A stretch of 64,000 nt of DNA from CALJFL01 sp039964455. GTDB lineage: Bacteria > Pseudomonadota > Gammaproteobacteria > Pseudomonadales > Halieaceae. The stretch is taken from NCBI GenBank assembly GCA_039964455.1, contig JBDVXK010000013.1, positions 248,001-312,000 of the forward strand, given 5' to 3'. The notes under the pieces were generated by a model. That model searched no databases, was not told the DNA's origin, and was given only the letters and a program-made list of their open reading frames with translations. A program made the translations under genes and the position numbers. Every line of letters begins with the position of its first letter. Position 1 is the first letter of the stretch. Shown in pieces: positions 8,883 through 16,977 of this stretch.

Positions 8883-9218
8883 ATGAAAGTAATATCGATA
8901 ACGGCGGGTTTGGCATTGGCGCTTATCGCCGGGCCGGGTATGGCCAGCGAGCAGCGGATGGCAGATGGCAAAGCGGTCTATGAGACCACCTGCAAGATAT
9001 GCCATGAGAGTGGCATTGCCGGAGCGCCGCAAACGCGCAACGCAGCAGACTGGGAGGGCCGCTCATCGCTGTGGGAGAGCGTGTTGTTTGAGCACGCCAA
9101 CAAGGGCTACCTGGCGATGCCACCCAAGGGCGGTGCGGAAGACGCCAGCGACTATGACGTGGAAGCCGCAGCTGAATACATGCTGACCATCACCCACCCG
9201 GAACTACAGGCCGACTGA
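8883..9218 (+). CDS. Cytochrome c5-type monohaem cytochrome
   Basis: A 111-residue protein with a Sec signal (MKVISITAGLALALIAGPGMAS) and one haem-binding motif CKICH at residues 37-41. The later sequence YLAMPPKGG supplies the Met ligand expected of cytochrome c5/c555-type electron carriers. It would sit in the periplasm. Its position directly divergent from the GMC/subunit-3 operon suggests it accepts electrons from that flavoprotein; this is inferred from context. Its end overlaps the convergent MFS gene by 15 bases. Confidence 0.92.
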   Translation: MKVISITAGLALALIAGPGMASEQRMADGKAVYETTCKICHESGIAGAPQTRNAADWEGRSSLWESVLFEHANKGYLAMPPKGGAEDASDYDVEAAAEYMLTITHPELQAD

Positions 9219-10406
9219 CGTCTGATCGGTGTCTGCCTGAGCGGAAACTCCCGGCAGAATTACGACCAGCATGGCGGCCAGGCAAAGCACAATAATCAGC
9301 GCCTGCATCACCGGCTCGTAGCTGCCCATTTGATCATAGGTGTAGCCGGCCAGCGGTGCGCCTATCAGCCCAAAGGGCAGGAACAGCGGCATTTGCGCAC
9401 CATTGACCTGGCCGATCACTGACGCCTCAAAGTAACGACTATTGAGATAGGGGTGAATCGGTATCATGCCACCACCACCAAACCCAAGTAAAAACAGCGC
9501 TGCCAGCACACCCGCCGATTGATCAAACGATAACAGCAGGAGCAAACCCGCTGCCTGCACCAGTAACAGGCCCACGGCGATCCACTTGGCGAAGGCCTTC
9601 AGTGAATCTGCTAACCAGGCTATCAATAACTTGCCGGTGAAACCGCCCGCCCCGGCGATAGACAAAAACCAGCCTGCCTGCGTCACCGAAAAGCCCTCAT
9701 CGAGAAAATAAGGGGCATAGGCGACAGATAAAATAATCGTCACATTAAAGGCAAGCGCAAGACAGAAGCCGATCAACCAGAATGGGGCGCGTCGATAAAA
9801 GCCAGTGTCGGACGCTGTCGTTTCGGCTGTGGCAACCGCGCCATCGTTGGCGTCTATTGAGCTGATAATCACCAGCCAAATAAGCACCAGCAAGGCCAGT
9901 GACAGGCCTAATAGCGTTGTTCGCCAATCCACGATAGAGAGCAACACTCCGACAAGCGGGGGAAGTATCATCGAGGCGAAGCTGATGCCCATGGCGGCGA
10001 TCGCCAACGCCCGTGCTTCCCGATGGGGAAAGCGGCGAACCAGCATGGCATTGACCACTACGGGACCATACAGGGACACACCCAGGGCAAAACCGAGAAA
10101 GGCCAGACCCGCCAGCCAAAGCGTAGGCGCCTGACTGGCAAGCGCCAACGACACCATGGCTATAGTGGCACCGATAAGCATCAGGCGACGCACGGGCACA
10201 CTATCAACGAGGCGACCTACCAAAGGACCAATCAGACCGGGTACCAACAGCAGCGCTACCGGTCCGGCATTGATCGCAGCAAGGCCAGCATCAAACTCGG
10301 TTGCCAGATCCTCGACAAAAAAGCCGTAGATCGAGATCAGCCCGGCGCCCAGGCCGAGGCAGGTCATGCCGGCAAACGCCGGCAACCATTCTCGTAAGAG
10401 TTTCAA
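9204..10406 (-). CDS. MFS transporter
   Basis: A 400-residue major facilitator protein with about twelve hydrophobic segments. A loop after the second helix, GRLVDSVPVRRLM, corresponds to MFS motif A. It resembles the monocarboxylate/oxalate-type MFS permeases often linked to aromatic or steroid catabolism; substrate direction is unknown. The first codon is TTG at 10406, eleven bases after the acetoacetate-decarboxylase-like gene. An ATG at 10367 would leave the first helix nearly intact and is the alternative. As the last gene of the amidohydrolase-Rieske-SDR-ADC operon, it probably moves the substrate of that pathway or an end product. Confidence 0.88.
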   Translation of the reverse strand: MKLLREWLPAFAGMTCLGLGAGLISIYGFFVEDLATEFDAGLAAINAGPVALLLVPGLIGPLVGRLVDSVPVRRLMLIGATIAMVSLALASQAPTLWLAGLAFLGFALGVSLYGPVVVNAMLVRRFPHREARALAIAAMGISFASMILPPLVGVLLSIVDWRTTLLGLSLALLVLIWLVIISSIDANDGAVATAETTASDTGFYRRAPFWLIGFCLALAFNVTIILSVAYAPYFLDEGFSVTQAGWFLSIAGAGGFTGKLLIAWLADSLKAFAKWIAVGLLLVQAAGLLLLLSFDQSAGVLAALFLLGFGGGGMIPIHPYLNSRYFEASVIGQVNGAQMPLFLPFGLIGAPLAGYTYDQMGSYEPVMQALIIVLCLAAMLVVILPGVSAQADTDQTSVGL

Positions 10407-10417
10407 GCGAGCGCGTC

Positions 10418-11197
10418 TTAGCCGCGCTTGGGCCCACCGTTCTGTCCCGGCCAGCGAGAACCGGAAATGGTGTCGGCAAAGGGCAGGAACGCCTCAGCGT
10501 CGAGTTCACCAGCCAGCTTGATTTCACGGTCCAGGAATATCGGCCACCACAGGTGGGCAGACAATTGCTCCAGCATGGGCAGCTCTGTAGTGAGCGGATC
10601 CCAGGGGCTGTCGCGCAAGATCAACTCGCCCTGCACTTCTTCACGCCAGGCTGTGCCATAGCGACTGCGTACATGAACCACATGCGGCGGAAAGTCAAAG
10701 CCGGTAGCCGGGCCACCTACACTGACGGCACGCGAAGACTTGATCCACCACTCGTGCTGATCAAAATCATCCTGCGGCTTGTTTTCACCGTCGGATACGC
10801 CCTTGAACTCTACGAAGGTATAACCCTGGTGTGTACATTTCGCCACTACCTGCGGACCAAGGCGCCAAAAATCAGTGTCACAGGGATACTTGGGCTGGCC
10901 ATTGGTTTCCTGACTGACAAAAATCGCCGACTCCTGGTCGATGCCATAACCCAGCGTGTATTCGCCGGCAATGCCATTGTAGTCCGCGTCTACTGTAGTC
11001 ACGATGCCATATTCGGGCTCATCGGGTACCGGGAAGTTGTAGATAGTGAGATTCACATTGGGGTTTGCACCTGGCTCTATGCCAGGCGGTAACAGCGCGG
11101 CGATTTTGGCTGGATCCGTCCGGTAGACGATCTTCAGCATGGGCCAGTTAACGATATCGCCCGGGTTGCCCTGGGGTGCACCTGTTTCGTTCGACAT
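10418..11197 (-). CDS. Acetoacetate decarboxylase-like protein
   Basis: A 259-residue protein of the ADC (acetoacetate decarboxylase) fold. The N-terminal segment (PPGIEP, then VNLTIYNFPV) and the middle GQPKYP plus VEFKG fit the family. In classical ADC two adjacent lysines follow the proline (PKK); here the second is replaced by Tyr, so the usual pKa tuning of the Schiff-base lysine may be altered. Divergent family members also act as hydratases, aldolases or cyclases. A good ribosome-binding site (AAGGAAA) precedes the ATG. It is the fourth gene of the operon, 46 bases after the SDR. Confidence 0.8.
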   Translation of the reverse strand: MSNETGAPQGNPGDIVNWPMLKIVYRTDPAKIAALLPPGIEPGANPNVNLTIYNFPVPDEPEYGIVTTVDADYNGIAGEYTLGYGIDQESAIFVSQETNGQPKYPCDTDFWRLGPQVVAKCTHQGYTFVEFKGVSDGENKPQDDFDQHEWWIKSSRAVSVGGPATGFDFPPHVVHVRSRYGTAWREEVQGELILRDSPWDPLTTELPMLEQLSAHLWWPIFLDREIKLAGELDAEAFLPFADTISGSRWPGQNGGPKRG

Positions 11198-11243
11198 TAT
11201 GGTTTCCTTATTAGAGTTACTGGGATAAGTGTTGAGTAAATAA

Positions 11244-12125
11244 TCAGCCGCCGACCATCTCGGGAACAGGTGTTGTCCTGTTGAGAATCATGTCAGCGCG
11301 CCGACGAATCTTGTCATCTGTATCGGGGGTAGTGGCCAGCAGCCAGAAGGCATCCTGCTCCAACCCGGCTACCGCCATTTCGGCAACCTCGTCGGGATGG
11401 GTGACTTCCATCTCGATGCCATATTCTGCGGCCATTTTTTTCATGTCGTCCACCGAGTTGATGCCCGACTCATTGCCTGCCACGTCTTTCTTCAGTTCTT
11501 CCGGGCGTACACGGCCGGAATTGAACAAGCCGGTGTCGACCACATGCGGGCCGGGGAAAAGCGCACTCACTTTCACCGGGCTTCCCGCGGCCTGCACCTG
11601 GTAGTGCAGATTTTCAGTAATCGCATGCACCGCCGCTTTACTGGTCGTGTAAATGGGTGCGTCTGGCAACACCATAAACGCGCCGTTACCCGAGCCGGTG
11701 ACAACAAAGTGCGCTTCTTCGCCCTTGGTTACCAACCTGGGCATAAACGCCTGAATGGAGTTAATCACACCCCACATATTCACGTTGAGACACCACTGCC
11801 AATCCTTCTCGGAGTAGTCCCACATTGCACCTGTTTCACCCGCACCGATACCGGCATTGGCGAAGACCAGGTGCATGCCGCCAAAAGCCTCTTCGGCTTT
11901 GTCGGCCAGCGCATTGAGACTGTCTACCGAGGTCACATCGCAAAACTGCACCACGGCCTGAATACCTTCCGCTTCCAGGTCAGTGCCTATTTGCTCCATT
12001 GCTGACTTGTCTACGTCACCCACTACAATGCGGGCACCGCGTCGGCCCAGGGCAAAGGCAAGCGATCGCCCTACCCCGCTGGCACCGCCAGTGATAACAG
12101 CAACTTTTTCATTGAACGCTTCCAT
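11244..12125 (-). CDS. Short-chain dehydrogenase/reductase (operon gene 3)
   Basis: A classical SDR of 293 residues. Seen: cofactor motif TGGASGVGRS near residue 12, NAG (AFANAGIG) and the catalytic YTTSK (Y-x3-K). The C-terminal extension of about 40 residues is longer than usual. The frame opens at 12179, but that is antisense or other-frame sequence from the Rieske gene. The ATG at 12125 lies two bases after the Rieske stop. It likely oxidises or reduces a hydroxyl/keto group on the compound hydroxylated by the Rieske enzyme. Confidence 0.93.
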   Translation of the reverse strand: MEAFNEKVAVITGGASGVGRSLAFALGRRGARIVVGDVDKSAMEQIGTDLEAEGIQAVVQFCDVTSVDSLNALADKAEEAFGGMHLVFANAGIGAGETGAMWDYSEKDWQWCLNVNMWGVINSIQAFMPRLVTKGEEAHFVVTGSGNGAFMVLPDAPIYTTSKAAVHAITENLHYQVQAAGSPVKVSALFPGPHVVDTGLFNSGRVRPEELKKDVAGNESGINSVDDMKKMAAEYGIEMEVTHPDEVAEMAVAGLEQDAFWLLATTPDTDDKIRRRADMILNRTTPVPEMVGG

Positions 12126-12127
12126 GC

Positions 12128-13099
12128 TTACGCAATCTCCCGCTTGTCCTGCTCGGTCACGTAAAACTGGCGCACCCATTTACGAAACTTCACCAGAGTC
12201 TCGTCACCCTTGCAGAACAGCGGCCTGTGCTTGTGTACCTTGTTGGCCCAGATCGGGTAGTCGTCACCCAGGCCGTCAATGATTCCACGCATCACCTCAT
12301 CACCCGCCAGATCTTCAATTTCCCGGCGAACGATCAAGGTCCAGCGCATCTTGGTTTCGTGCTTGCTCACAGGCTGCGCGCTGTTATACACAATCATTTC
12401 AGCGTTCGGGCCGTAGGTGTTGCGCACCAGCGCAAACCCGGGCTGAAAGACTGTTGCATGCAACTGGCTTGGAACAGGTGCGTTACTGGCATCAGAGCGC
12501 AGGTGCAGGTGGCGGCCATCATCGTCGATAGTCACCTCTGAGGGTGGCACATCGGGCTGACGGTGCACGTATTGGAAATGTACCGGGTCGCAGGAGTTTT
12601 CAGCGATGTCCTGTACGTGTGCCGGCACATCAAACTCTGCATAGCGCGGTGACGTCCAGTTGGGATCACCCAGTTCAGGCAGGTCTGGCAACTCCCACTG
12701 GGAAGGTGTGTTTTCAGGGTGAAACCACATGTAAATTTCGCCATTTTTCTCGCCGGTCTCCCAGGTGCGGACGCGGGCACGAGGCGGGATTTCGTCACAG
12801 TAAGGAATTTCGGTGCAGACACCGTCAGTGCCAAACTTCCAGCCGTGGAAGGGACACTGTATGGATTCACCGATAACCCTGCCGTCTACGCCAAGGTGAG
12901 CACCCAGGTGCGGACAAAATGCATCCTGCACCACAGCCACACCCGAACGGGTACGGTACAAGGCCAGCTCACGGTCAAACGCCTGAACGCGTTTTACCTC
13001 GCCGACCAGCAGCTCCTGGCTGCGGGACACCGAGTACCAGCCCATGGGAAACTCCGGCGTGCTATTGGTTTTTGATTCGCATGCTTCAACAATCGTCAT
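12128..13099 (-). CDS. Rieske non-haem iron oxygenase (KshA / cholesterol-desaturase-like)
   Basis: A 323-residue terminal oxygenase. The Rieske cluster ligands are C62-P-H64 and C82-P-F-H85 (CPHLGAH and CPFHGWKF). The catalytic iron site ENSCDPVHFQYVH places His174 and His179, with an upstream Asp171 that normally bridges to the Rieske domain of a neighbouring subunit. This arrangement and the single-subunit size resemble 3-ketosteroid 9-alpha-hydroxylase KshA and the DAF-36/Neverland sterol oxygenases more than alpha/beta ring dioxygenases. No ferredoxin or ferredoxin reductase lies in the cluster, so electrons must come from elsewhere. Steroid or terpenoid substrate is inference. Confidence 0.9.
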   Translation of the reverse strand: MTIVEACESKTNSTPEFPMGWYSVSRSQELLVGEVKRVQAFDRELALYRTRSGVAVVQDAFCPHLGAHLGVDGRVIGESIQCPFHGWKFGTDGVCTEIPYCDEIPPRARVRTWETGEKNGEIYMWFHPENTPSQWELPDLPELGDPNWTSPRYAEFDVPAHVQDIAENSCDPVHFQYVHRQPDVPPSEVTIDDDGRHLHLRSDASNAPVPSQLHATVFQPGFALVRNTYGPNAEMIVYNSAQPVSKHETKMRWTLIVRREIEDLAGDEVMRGIIDGLGDDYPIWANKVHKHRPLFCKGDETLVKFRKWVRQFYVTEQDKREIA

Positions 13100-13132
13100 G
13101 TCAATTCTCCGAATGAGTGAACCCGCAGGTCC

Positions 13133-14347
13133 TTAATGAAATATTGAGGTGTCGGGACCAATGTCATCCGCCACCTGTTGTAATCTGTCTCGGTCAAGGC
13201 CGTAGAAATCGATCGCGTTATCTCCCAGAATCCTGCGCCCATCCTCTTCCGGGAAGTCACTGAAAGTATCCTTAAAGTATTGCGCTGTATTGGGCCAGGT
13301 GCCTTCCGGATGCGGGTAATCGCTGCCCCACATAATGCTATCCAGGCCAATGATGTCGCGCAGGTCGAGATCGGCGCGCGGCACGCAGGAAGCGCCTATA
13401 CCCACATTGCGGCGGAAGTACTCACTAGGGGCCATAGACAGGTGTGAACGGAAGTCACCCAACTTGGCCGAGAAATGTACGTCGGTGTAGTTGTGGTCCA
13501 TCAGACGTAACCAGGTGGGCAGCATGAACATGGTGCCACCCTCTACCGTCATCACCTTCAATTGAGGGAAACGCTCGAAAACACCGCCCCAGATCATGTA
13601 GGTCAGCGGCCGTACCAGCCACCACATCACCTCAGACACGTAAATGCCCATCGCCCCCGGCAATTCAGCAGAACTGTCTACTACGGGCCATTCCTTACCA
13701 AAGTATTCAGGGTGCGGCGCAGGGCCGGAGTGAAAGTGCACTACTACACCAAGATCCTGGCAAACTTCCCAGAACGGATCGTACTTGGTGTGGTGATAGG
13801 CGTCGTGATCGCCCCACAGCGTGGGAATCATCACAGCGCGCAAACCGTTATCCACGCACCAGCGCACAGCCTCGACTGCCTGCTGCACATCAAACAATAA
13901 CGGGATGGATGCAACGCCGACATGGCGGGCGGGGTCATTGGCGCAAAACTCTGCCAGCCAGCGGTTGTGGGCCATGGCGCCTGCCCACTGCAGCTCAGGC
14001 ACCGCTTCACGTGGCGACAATCCAAGGCCGGCACCAAAGGGCGGAGTATTTTGCTCGGTGATACCGTCCGGGAAAATAATCTCGGCAGCGATGCCATCAC
14101 CGGCCAGCATCTTGAGCCGCTCCTGATAATCCCAGGCACCGGTGAGCTGCTGCTTCACGGGGGCACGCCAGGCATCGTTAATCTCTTTAATCAGGAAACT
14201 GGATTCCGCCTTATCCATCATCTCGACCTGGATAGGCACCGCGACGTCCATCATCTCGTGATACTTGGACTCCACATACGGTTTGTAGTCAGCAATAGGT
14301 AAACCGGCGTGGCAGTCGGTGGACACCACGATTAAACGTTCGGACAT
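13133..14347 (-). CDS. Amidohydrolase family protein (amidohydrolase 2 / ACMSD-like)
   Basis: A 404-residue metal-dependent hydrolase or decarboxylase of the amidohydrolase-2 family. Seen: N-terminal metal motif STDCHAG, internal HFHSGPAPHP, and SDYPHPEGTWP near the C-terminus, the usual aspartate/histidine site. The family includes decarboxylases (ACMSD type) and hydrolases that cleave C-C or ester bonds in ring-degradation pathways. The frame extends to 14905, but the ATG at 14347 has a ribosome-binding site (AAGGTGAGAG) and lies just below the divergent promoter; upstream codons are antisense to tetR. First gene of the five-gene operon. Confidence 0.92.
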   Translation of the reverse strand: MSERLIVVSTDCHAGLPIADYKPYVESKYHEMMDVAVPIQVEMMDKAESSFLIKEINDAWRAPVKQQLTGAWDYQERLKMLAGDGIAAEIIFPDGITEQNTPPFGAGLGLSPREAVPELQWAGAMAHNRWLAEFCANDPARHVGVASIPLLFDVQQAVEAVRWCVDNGLRAVMIPTLWGDHDAYHHTKYDPFWEVCQDLGVVVHFHSGPAPHPEYFGKEWPVVDSSAELPGAMGIYVSEVMWWLVRPLTYMIWGGVFERFPQLKVMTVEGGTMFMLPTWLRLMDHNYTDVHFSAKLGDFRSHLSMAPSEYFRRNVGIGASCVPRADLDLRDIIGLDSIMWGSDYPHPEGTWPNTAQYFKDTFSDFPEEDGRRILGDNAIDFYGLDRDRLQQVADDIGPDTSIFH

Positions 14348-14409
14348 GTCAAAAACTCTCTCACCTTGGCAATTTTTATTGACGGGATTTGATTCCCAAA
14401 TGAGCAAAC

Positions 14410-14438
14410 TTGCACATTTGTATACAAAATAGTTTAAT
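14410..14438 (+). promoter_or_regulatory. Promoter of tetR-family gene
   Basis: A sigma-70-like promoter: -35 TTGCAC (14410-14415), 17-base spacer, -10 TTTAAT (14433-14438). Transcription would start near 14445, about 29 bases before the tetR ATG. The spacer contains the 12-base palindrome at 14417-14428, so the regulator can repress its own gene. Confidence 0.6.
14417..14428. promoter_or_regulatory. Candidate TetR operator, perfect 12-base palindrome
   Basis: TTTGTATACAAA reads the same on both strands. It lies in the spacer of the tetR promoter and overlaps the -10 box of the opposing catabolic-operon promoter by three bases. One bound dimer could thus shut both promoters, the usual TetR arrangement. 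Binding by this TetR protein is inference. Confidence 0.65.
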
Positions 14439-14454
14439 GATTCGGAGATTGCAA
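14426..14454 (-). promoter_or_regulatory. Promoter of the amidohydrolase-Rieske operon
   Basis: On the minus strand: -35 TTGCAA (14454-14449), 17-base spacer, -10 TATTTT (14431-14426). It directs transcription toward the amidohydrolase start at 14347 and the four genes behind it. Confidence 0.6.
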
Positions 14455-14473
14455 CCTGCATTACGGAAAATTC

Positions 14474-15097
14474 ATGGACACTGTCGAGGCGCCGATTGGT
14501 CGCCGGGAAAAGCGCAAGATTGAAATTAGGGGCCGCATCGAGGACGCCGCCTACCTGTTGTTCAAAGCACAGGGCATAGAGGAAACCTCTATCGAGCAGA
14601 TTTGCGAAGAAGCCGACGTGGCCCGCCGGACCTTCTACGGATATTTCCCCAACAAGCACGCCCTGCTTGGTGGTCTGGGTGTCTCGCGCCTGTACAGCCA
14701 ATCCGAACCTATGCTGCAGCAATTGATGGCCAACTACAGCACCACCCGGGACCGGCTGGAAGCGATGATTGACTACATCGAATCCAACTTTGCCAGCTAT
14801 GAAGACGTAGACCGACACCTGATCCTGCTGGCGCCGACGACGCTGGCCAGCAACACAGAGCAACAACGGGAAATTGGCAATTCGGCTATCGCCAGTTTTA
14901 CCCAATTGATACTGAACGGCCAGGAGTCGGGCGATGCGAGAACAGAGTTTTCGCCAGAAATCCTGGCAAGCATGGTCGTAGGCACGCTCAATACGCTGAC
15001 CACCAGCTGGGCCATAGACAGCGAGTACCCGATTTTCGCCAAGCTTGAAGAGGCCAGGTCCATGTTCGAACTGCTGATCTGCGCCCAGCCAAACTAA
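14474..15097 (+). CDS. TetR/AcrR family transcriptional regulator
   Basis: A 207-residue regulator. The N-terminal DNA-binding helix-turn-helix spans about residues 20-65, with the family pattern TSIEQICEEADVARRTFYGYF and the following KHALL. The C-terminal ligand domain has no recognisable subtype. It faces the amidohydrolase-Rieske operon across 126 bases that contain both promoters and a palindrome, so it is most likely the local repressor, released by a pathway compound. The N-terminus is rich in basic residues before the first helix. Confidence 0.93.
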   Translation: MDTVEAPIGRREKRKIEIRGRIEDAAYLLFKAQGIEETSIEQICEEADVARRTFYGYFPNKHALLGGLGVSRLYSQSEPMLQQLMANYSTTRDRLEAMIDYIESNFASYEDVDRHLILLAPTTLASNTEQQREIGNSAIASFTQLILNGQESGDARTEFSPEILASMVVGTLNTLTTSWAIDSEYPIFAKLEEARSMFELLICAQPN

Positions 15098-15200
15098 GCA
15101 CCCGCCCGGGCGCTTTCAGCCTGTCAGCGCAAAACCCTTACCTCAACAACATCCTGCTCTATACTAGCCAACCTTCAATCCAAGCAGTGACATCACCAAC

Positions 15201-16208
15201 ATGACATCGACTGAAGCTTCGCCGACCACACGCCGTTTTGTAGCGATCAACCCCGATGACCAGACCTTATCGGTGCAGCAGGAACCCGCGCCCACACCGG
15301 GGCCAGGTGAGGTGCTCATCAAGGTACATGCAGCGGGCATCAATCGGGCTGACCTGATGCAACGAGCCGGCCTTTACCCTCCCCCGGCTGACGCCTCACC
15401 GATTATGGGACTAGAGGTATCCGGTGAGGTCATCGCGGTGGGCGACGACGCCGGCGACTGGCAAGTTGGCAATCGCATTTGCGCATTGACCCACGGTGGC
15501 GGCTACGCCGATGTCACCATTGCGCCAGTGTCACAGTGTTTTCCAGTGCCCAAGGCCTACAGCATGGATGAAGCAGCAGCCCTGCCAGAGGCCGTGCTCA
15601 CCGTCTGGCACAACCTGTTTCAGCGCTGCCAGTTACAGGCCGGTGAAAAGGTGCTAATTCATGGCGGTGCCAGTGGCATAGGCACTCTCGCTATAGCCCT
15701 GTGCAAAGCCATTGGCGCAGAGGTATACACCACCGCCGGCAGCCCAGAGAAGTGTCGTGCACTGGAGGAACTGGGTGCGGCGCGGGCAATTAACTACAAG
15801 ACCGAAGACTTCGAAGAGGTACTCACAGAGCTGGGCCTGCGCGACGGCATCAATGTGATCCTGGACATGGCCGGCGGCGACTTCGTGCAGAAAAATCTCA
15901 ACGTGGCAGCGCCAGAGGGGCGTATCGTTTACATCGCTTTCATTCGGGGCTTTCAGGCCGAGCTAAACATGGTGCCACTGTTGATGAAGCGCCTCACCGT
16001 GACGGGTTCAACCCTGCGCGCGCAAAGCTTTGCGCAGAAGGCCGTGATGGTCGAGGAAATCCTGGAGCGGGTGTACCCCTATCTGGATGCCGGCAGTGTC
16101 AGACCCATCATAGACAGCAGCTTCCCGCTGGAGCAGGTCGCAGAGGCACAGGCGAAGATGCAGGGCGGCAGCCACATGGGCAAAATTATTCTCACAATGA
16201 AGGAGTAA
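15201..16208 (+). CDS. NAD(P)H quinone oxidoreductase, PIG3-like
   Basis: A 335-residue medium-chain dehydrogenase/reductase without zinc-site cysteines. Seen: NRADLMQRAGLYPPP, which is typical of the PIG3/TP53I3 quinone reductase branch, the nucleotide loop HGGASGIGT, and GLEVSGEV. Family members reduce quinones with NADPH, one or two electrons at a time. The gene is followed after four bases by an SDR on the same strand. It is downstream of tetR by about 100 bases and may or may not be under its control. Confidence 0.92.
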   Translation: MTSTEASPTTRRFVAINPDDQTLSVQQEPAPTPGPGEVLIKVHAAGINRADLMQRAGLYPPPADASPIMGLEVSGEVIAVGDDAGDWQVGNRICALTHGGGYADVTIAPVSQCFPVPKAYSMDEAAALPEAVLTVWHNLFQRCQLQAGEKVLIHGGASGIGTLAIALCKAIGAEVYTTAGSPEKCRALEELGAARAINYKTEDFEEVLTELGLRDGINVILDMAGGDFVQKNLNVAAPEGRIVYIAFIRGFQAELNMVPLLMKRLTVTGSTLRAQSFAQKAVMVEEILERVYPYLDAGSVRPIIDSSFPLEQVAEAQAKMQGGSHMGKIILTMKE

Positions 16209-16212
16209 CAGG

Positions 16213-16962
16213 GTGGAAAGATTTACAGGCAAAGTAGCATTGGTTACCGGTGCAGGCTCTGGCATAGGCAGAGCGACCGCGCTGCGCCTGGCTAGCGAAG
16301 GTGCCAATGTGGTGCTGGCTGACATCAATGAGGAATCACTGGCAGACACCTGCGCGGCTTTACCCGAGGGCTGCGAAGCTGTCAGCGTTGTTACCGATGT
16401 TCGCGACTCGGCAAGCTGTTCTGCGGCGGTAGACGCCTGCACTGAGCACTTCGGAAAGTTGGATATCCTGTGCAATATCGCCGGTATTGCGCTGTGCCAG
16501 CATCTCACCGACATTTCTGACGAGCAGTGGCAGCGGGTAATGGACATCAATCTCAATGGTGTTTTCTATATGTGCCGTGCCGCGATTCCGCAGCTTGTCG
16601 CCAGCAAGGGCTGCATCATCAATATGTCATCGTCTGCAGGGCTGGAAGGTCAGGTATACAACTCGGCCTACTGCGCCAGCAAGGCGGGAGTGCTGATGTT
16701 TACCAAATCACTGGCCATAGAGTTTTCCAAGCAGGAAGTGCGGGTGAACGCAGTGTGTCCGGGCATGGTCAAGACGCCGCTCACCGACAACTTCGCAATG
16801 CCCGAGAATGCTGACATGCAGCTGATGGGGAAATTGTTTCCGCTGTTGGAAGGCGCGGAACCGGAAGAAATCGCCGCGGCAGTCGCTTATCTGGCGTCTG
16901 CCGAGGCGAGGTTTGTTACGGGCGCTGCACTGCCTATCGACGGCGCCCAGACCGCGGGCTAG
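16213..16962 (+). CDS. Short-chain dehydrogenase/reductase
   Basis: A classical 249-residue SDR starting with GTG at 16213. Seen: TGAGSGIGR, the NIAG motif and catalytic YCASK (Y-x3-K), then PGMVKT, typical of 3-oxoacyl-ACP-reductase-like or hydroxysteroid-dehydrogenase-like members. It is co-directional with the quinone oxidoreductase, with four bases between them, so the pair is probably one transcript. Substrate unknown. Confidence 0.92.
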   Translation: MERFTGKVALVTGAGSGIGRATALRLASEGANVVLADINEESLADTCAALPEGCEAVSVVTDVRDSASCSAAVDACTEHFGKLDILCNIAGIALCQHLTDISDEQWQRVMDINLNGVFYMCRAAIPQLVASKGCIINMSSSAGLEGQVYNSAYCASKAGVLMFTKSLAIEFSKQEVRVNAVCPGMVKTPLTDNFAMPENADMQLMGKLFPLLEGAEPEEIAAAVAYLASAEARFVTGAALPIDGAQTAG

Positions 16963-16977
16963 CCGCGGACATACCGT

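Noticed and set aside
10301..11092. 263-residue open frame opposite the ADC-like gene
   Set aside because: Sequence is a shadow of the ADC-like and MFS genes with no family features.
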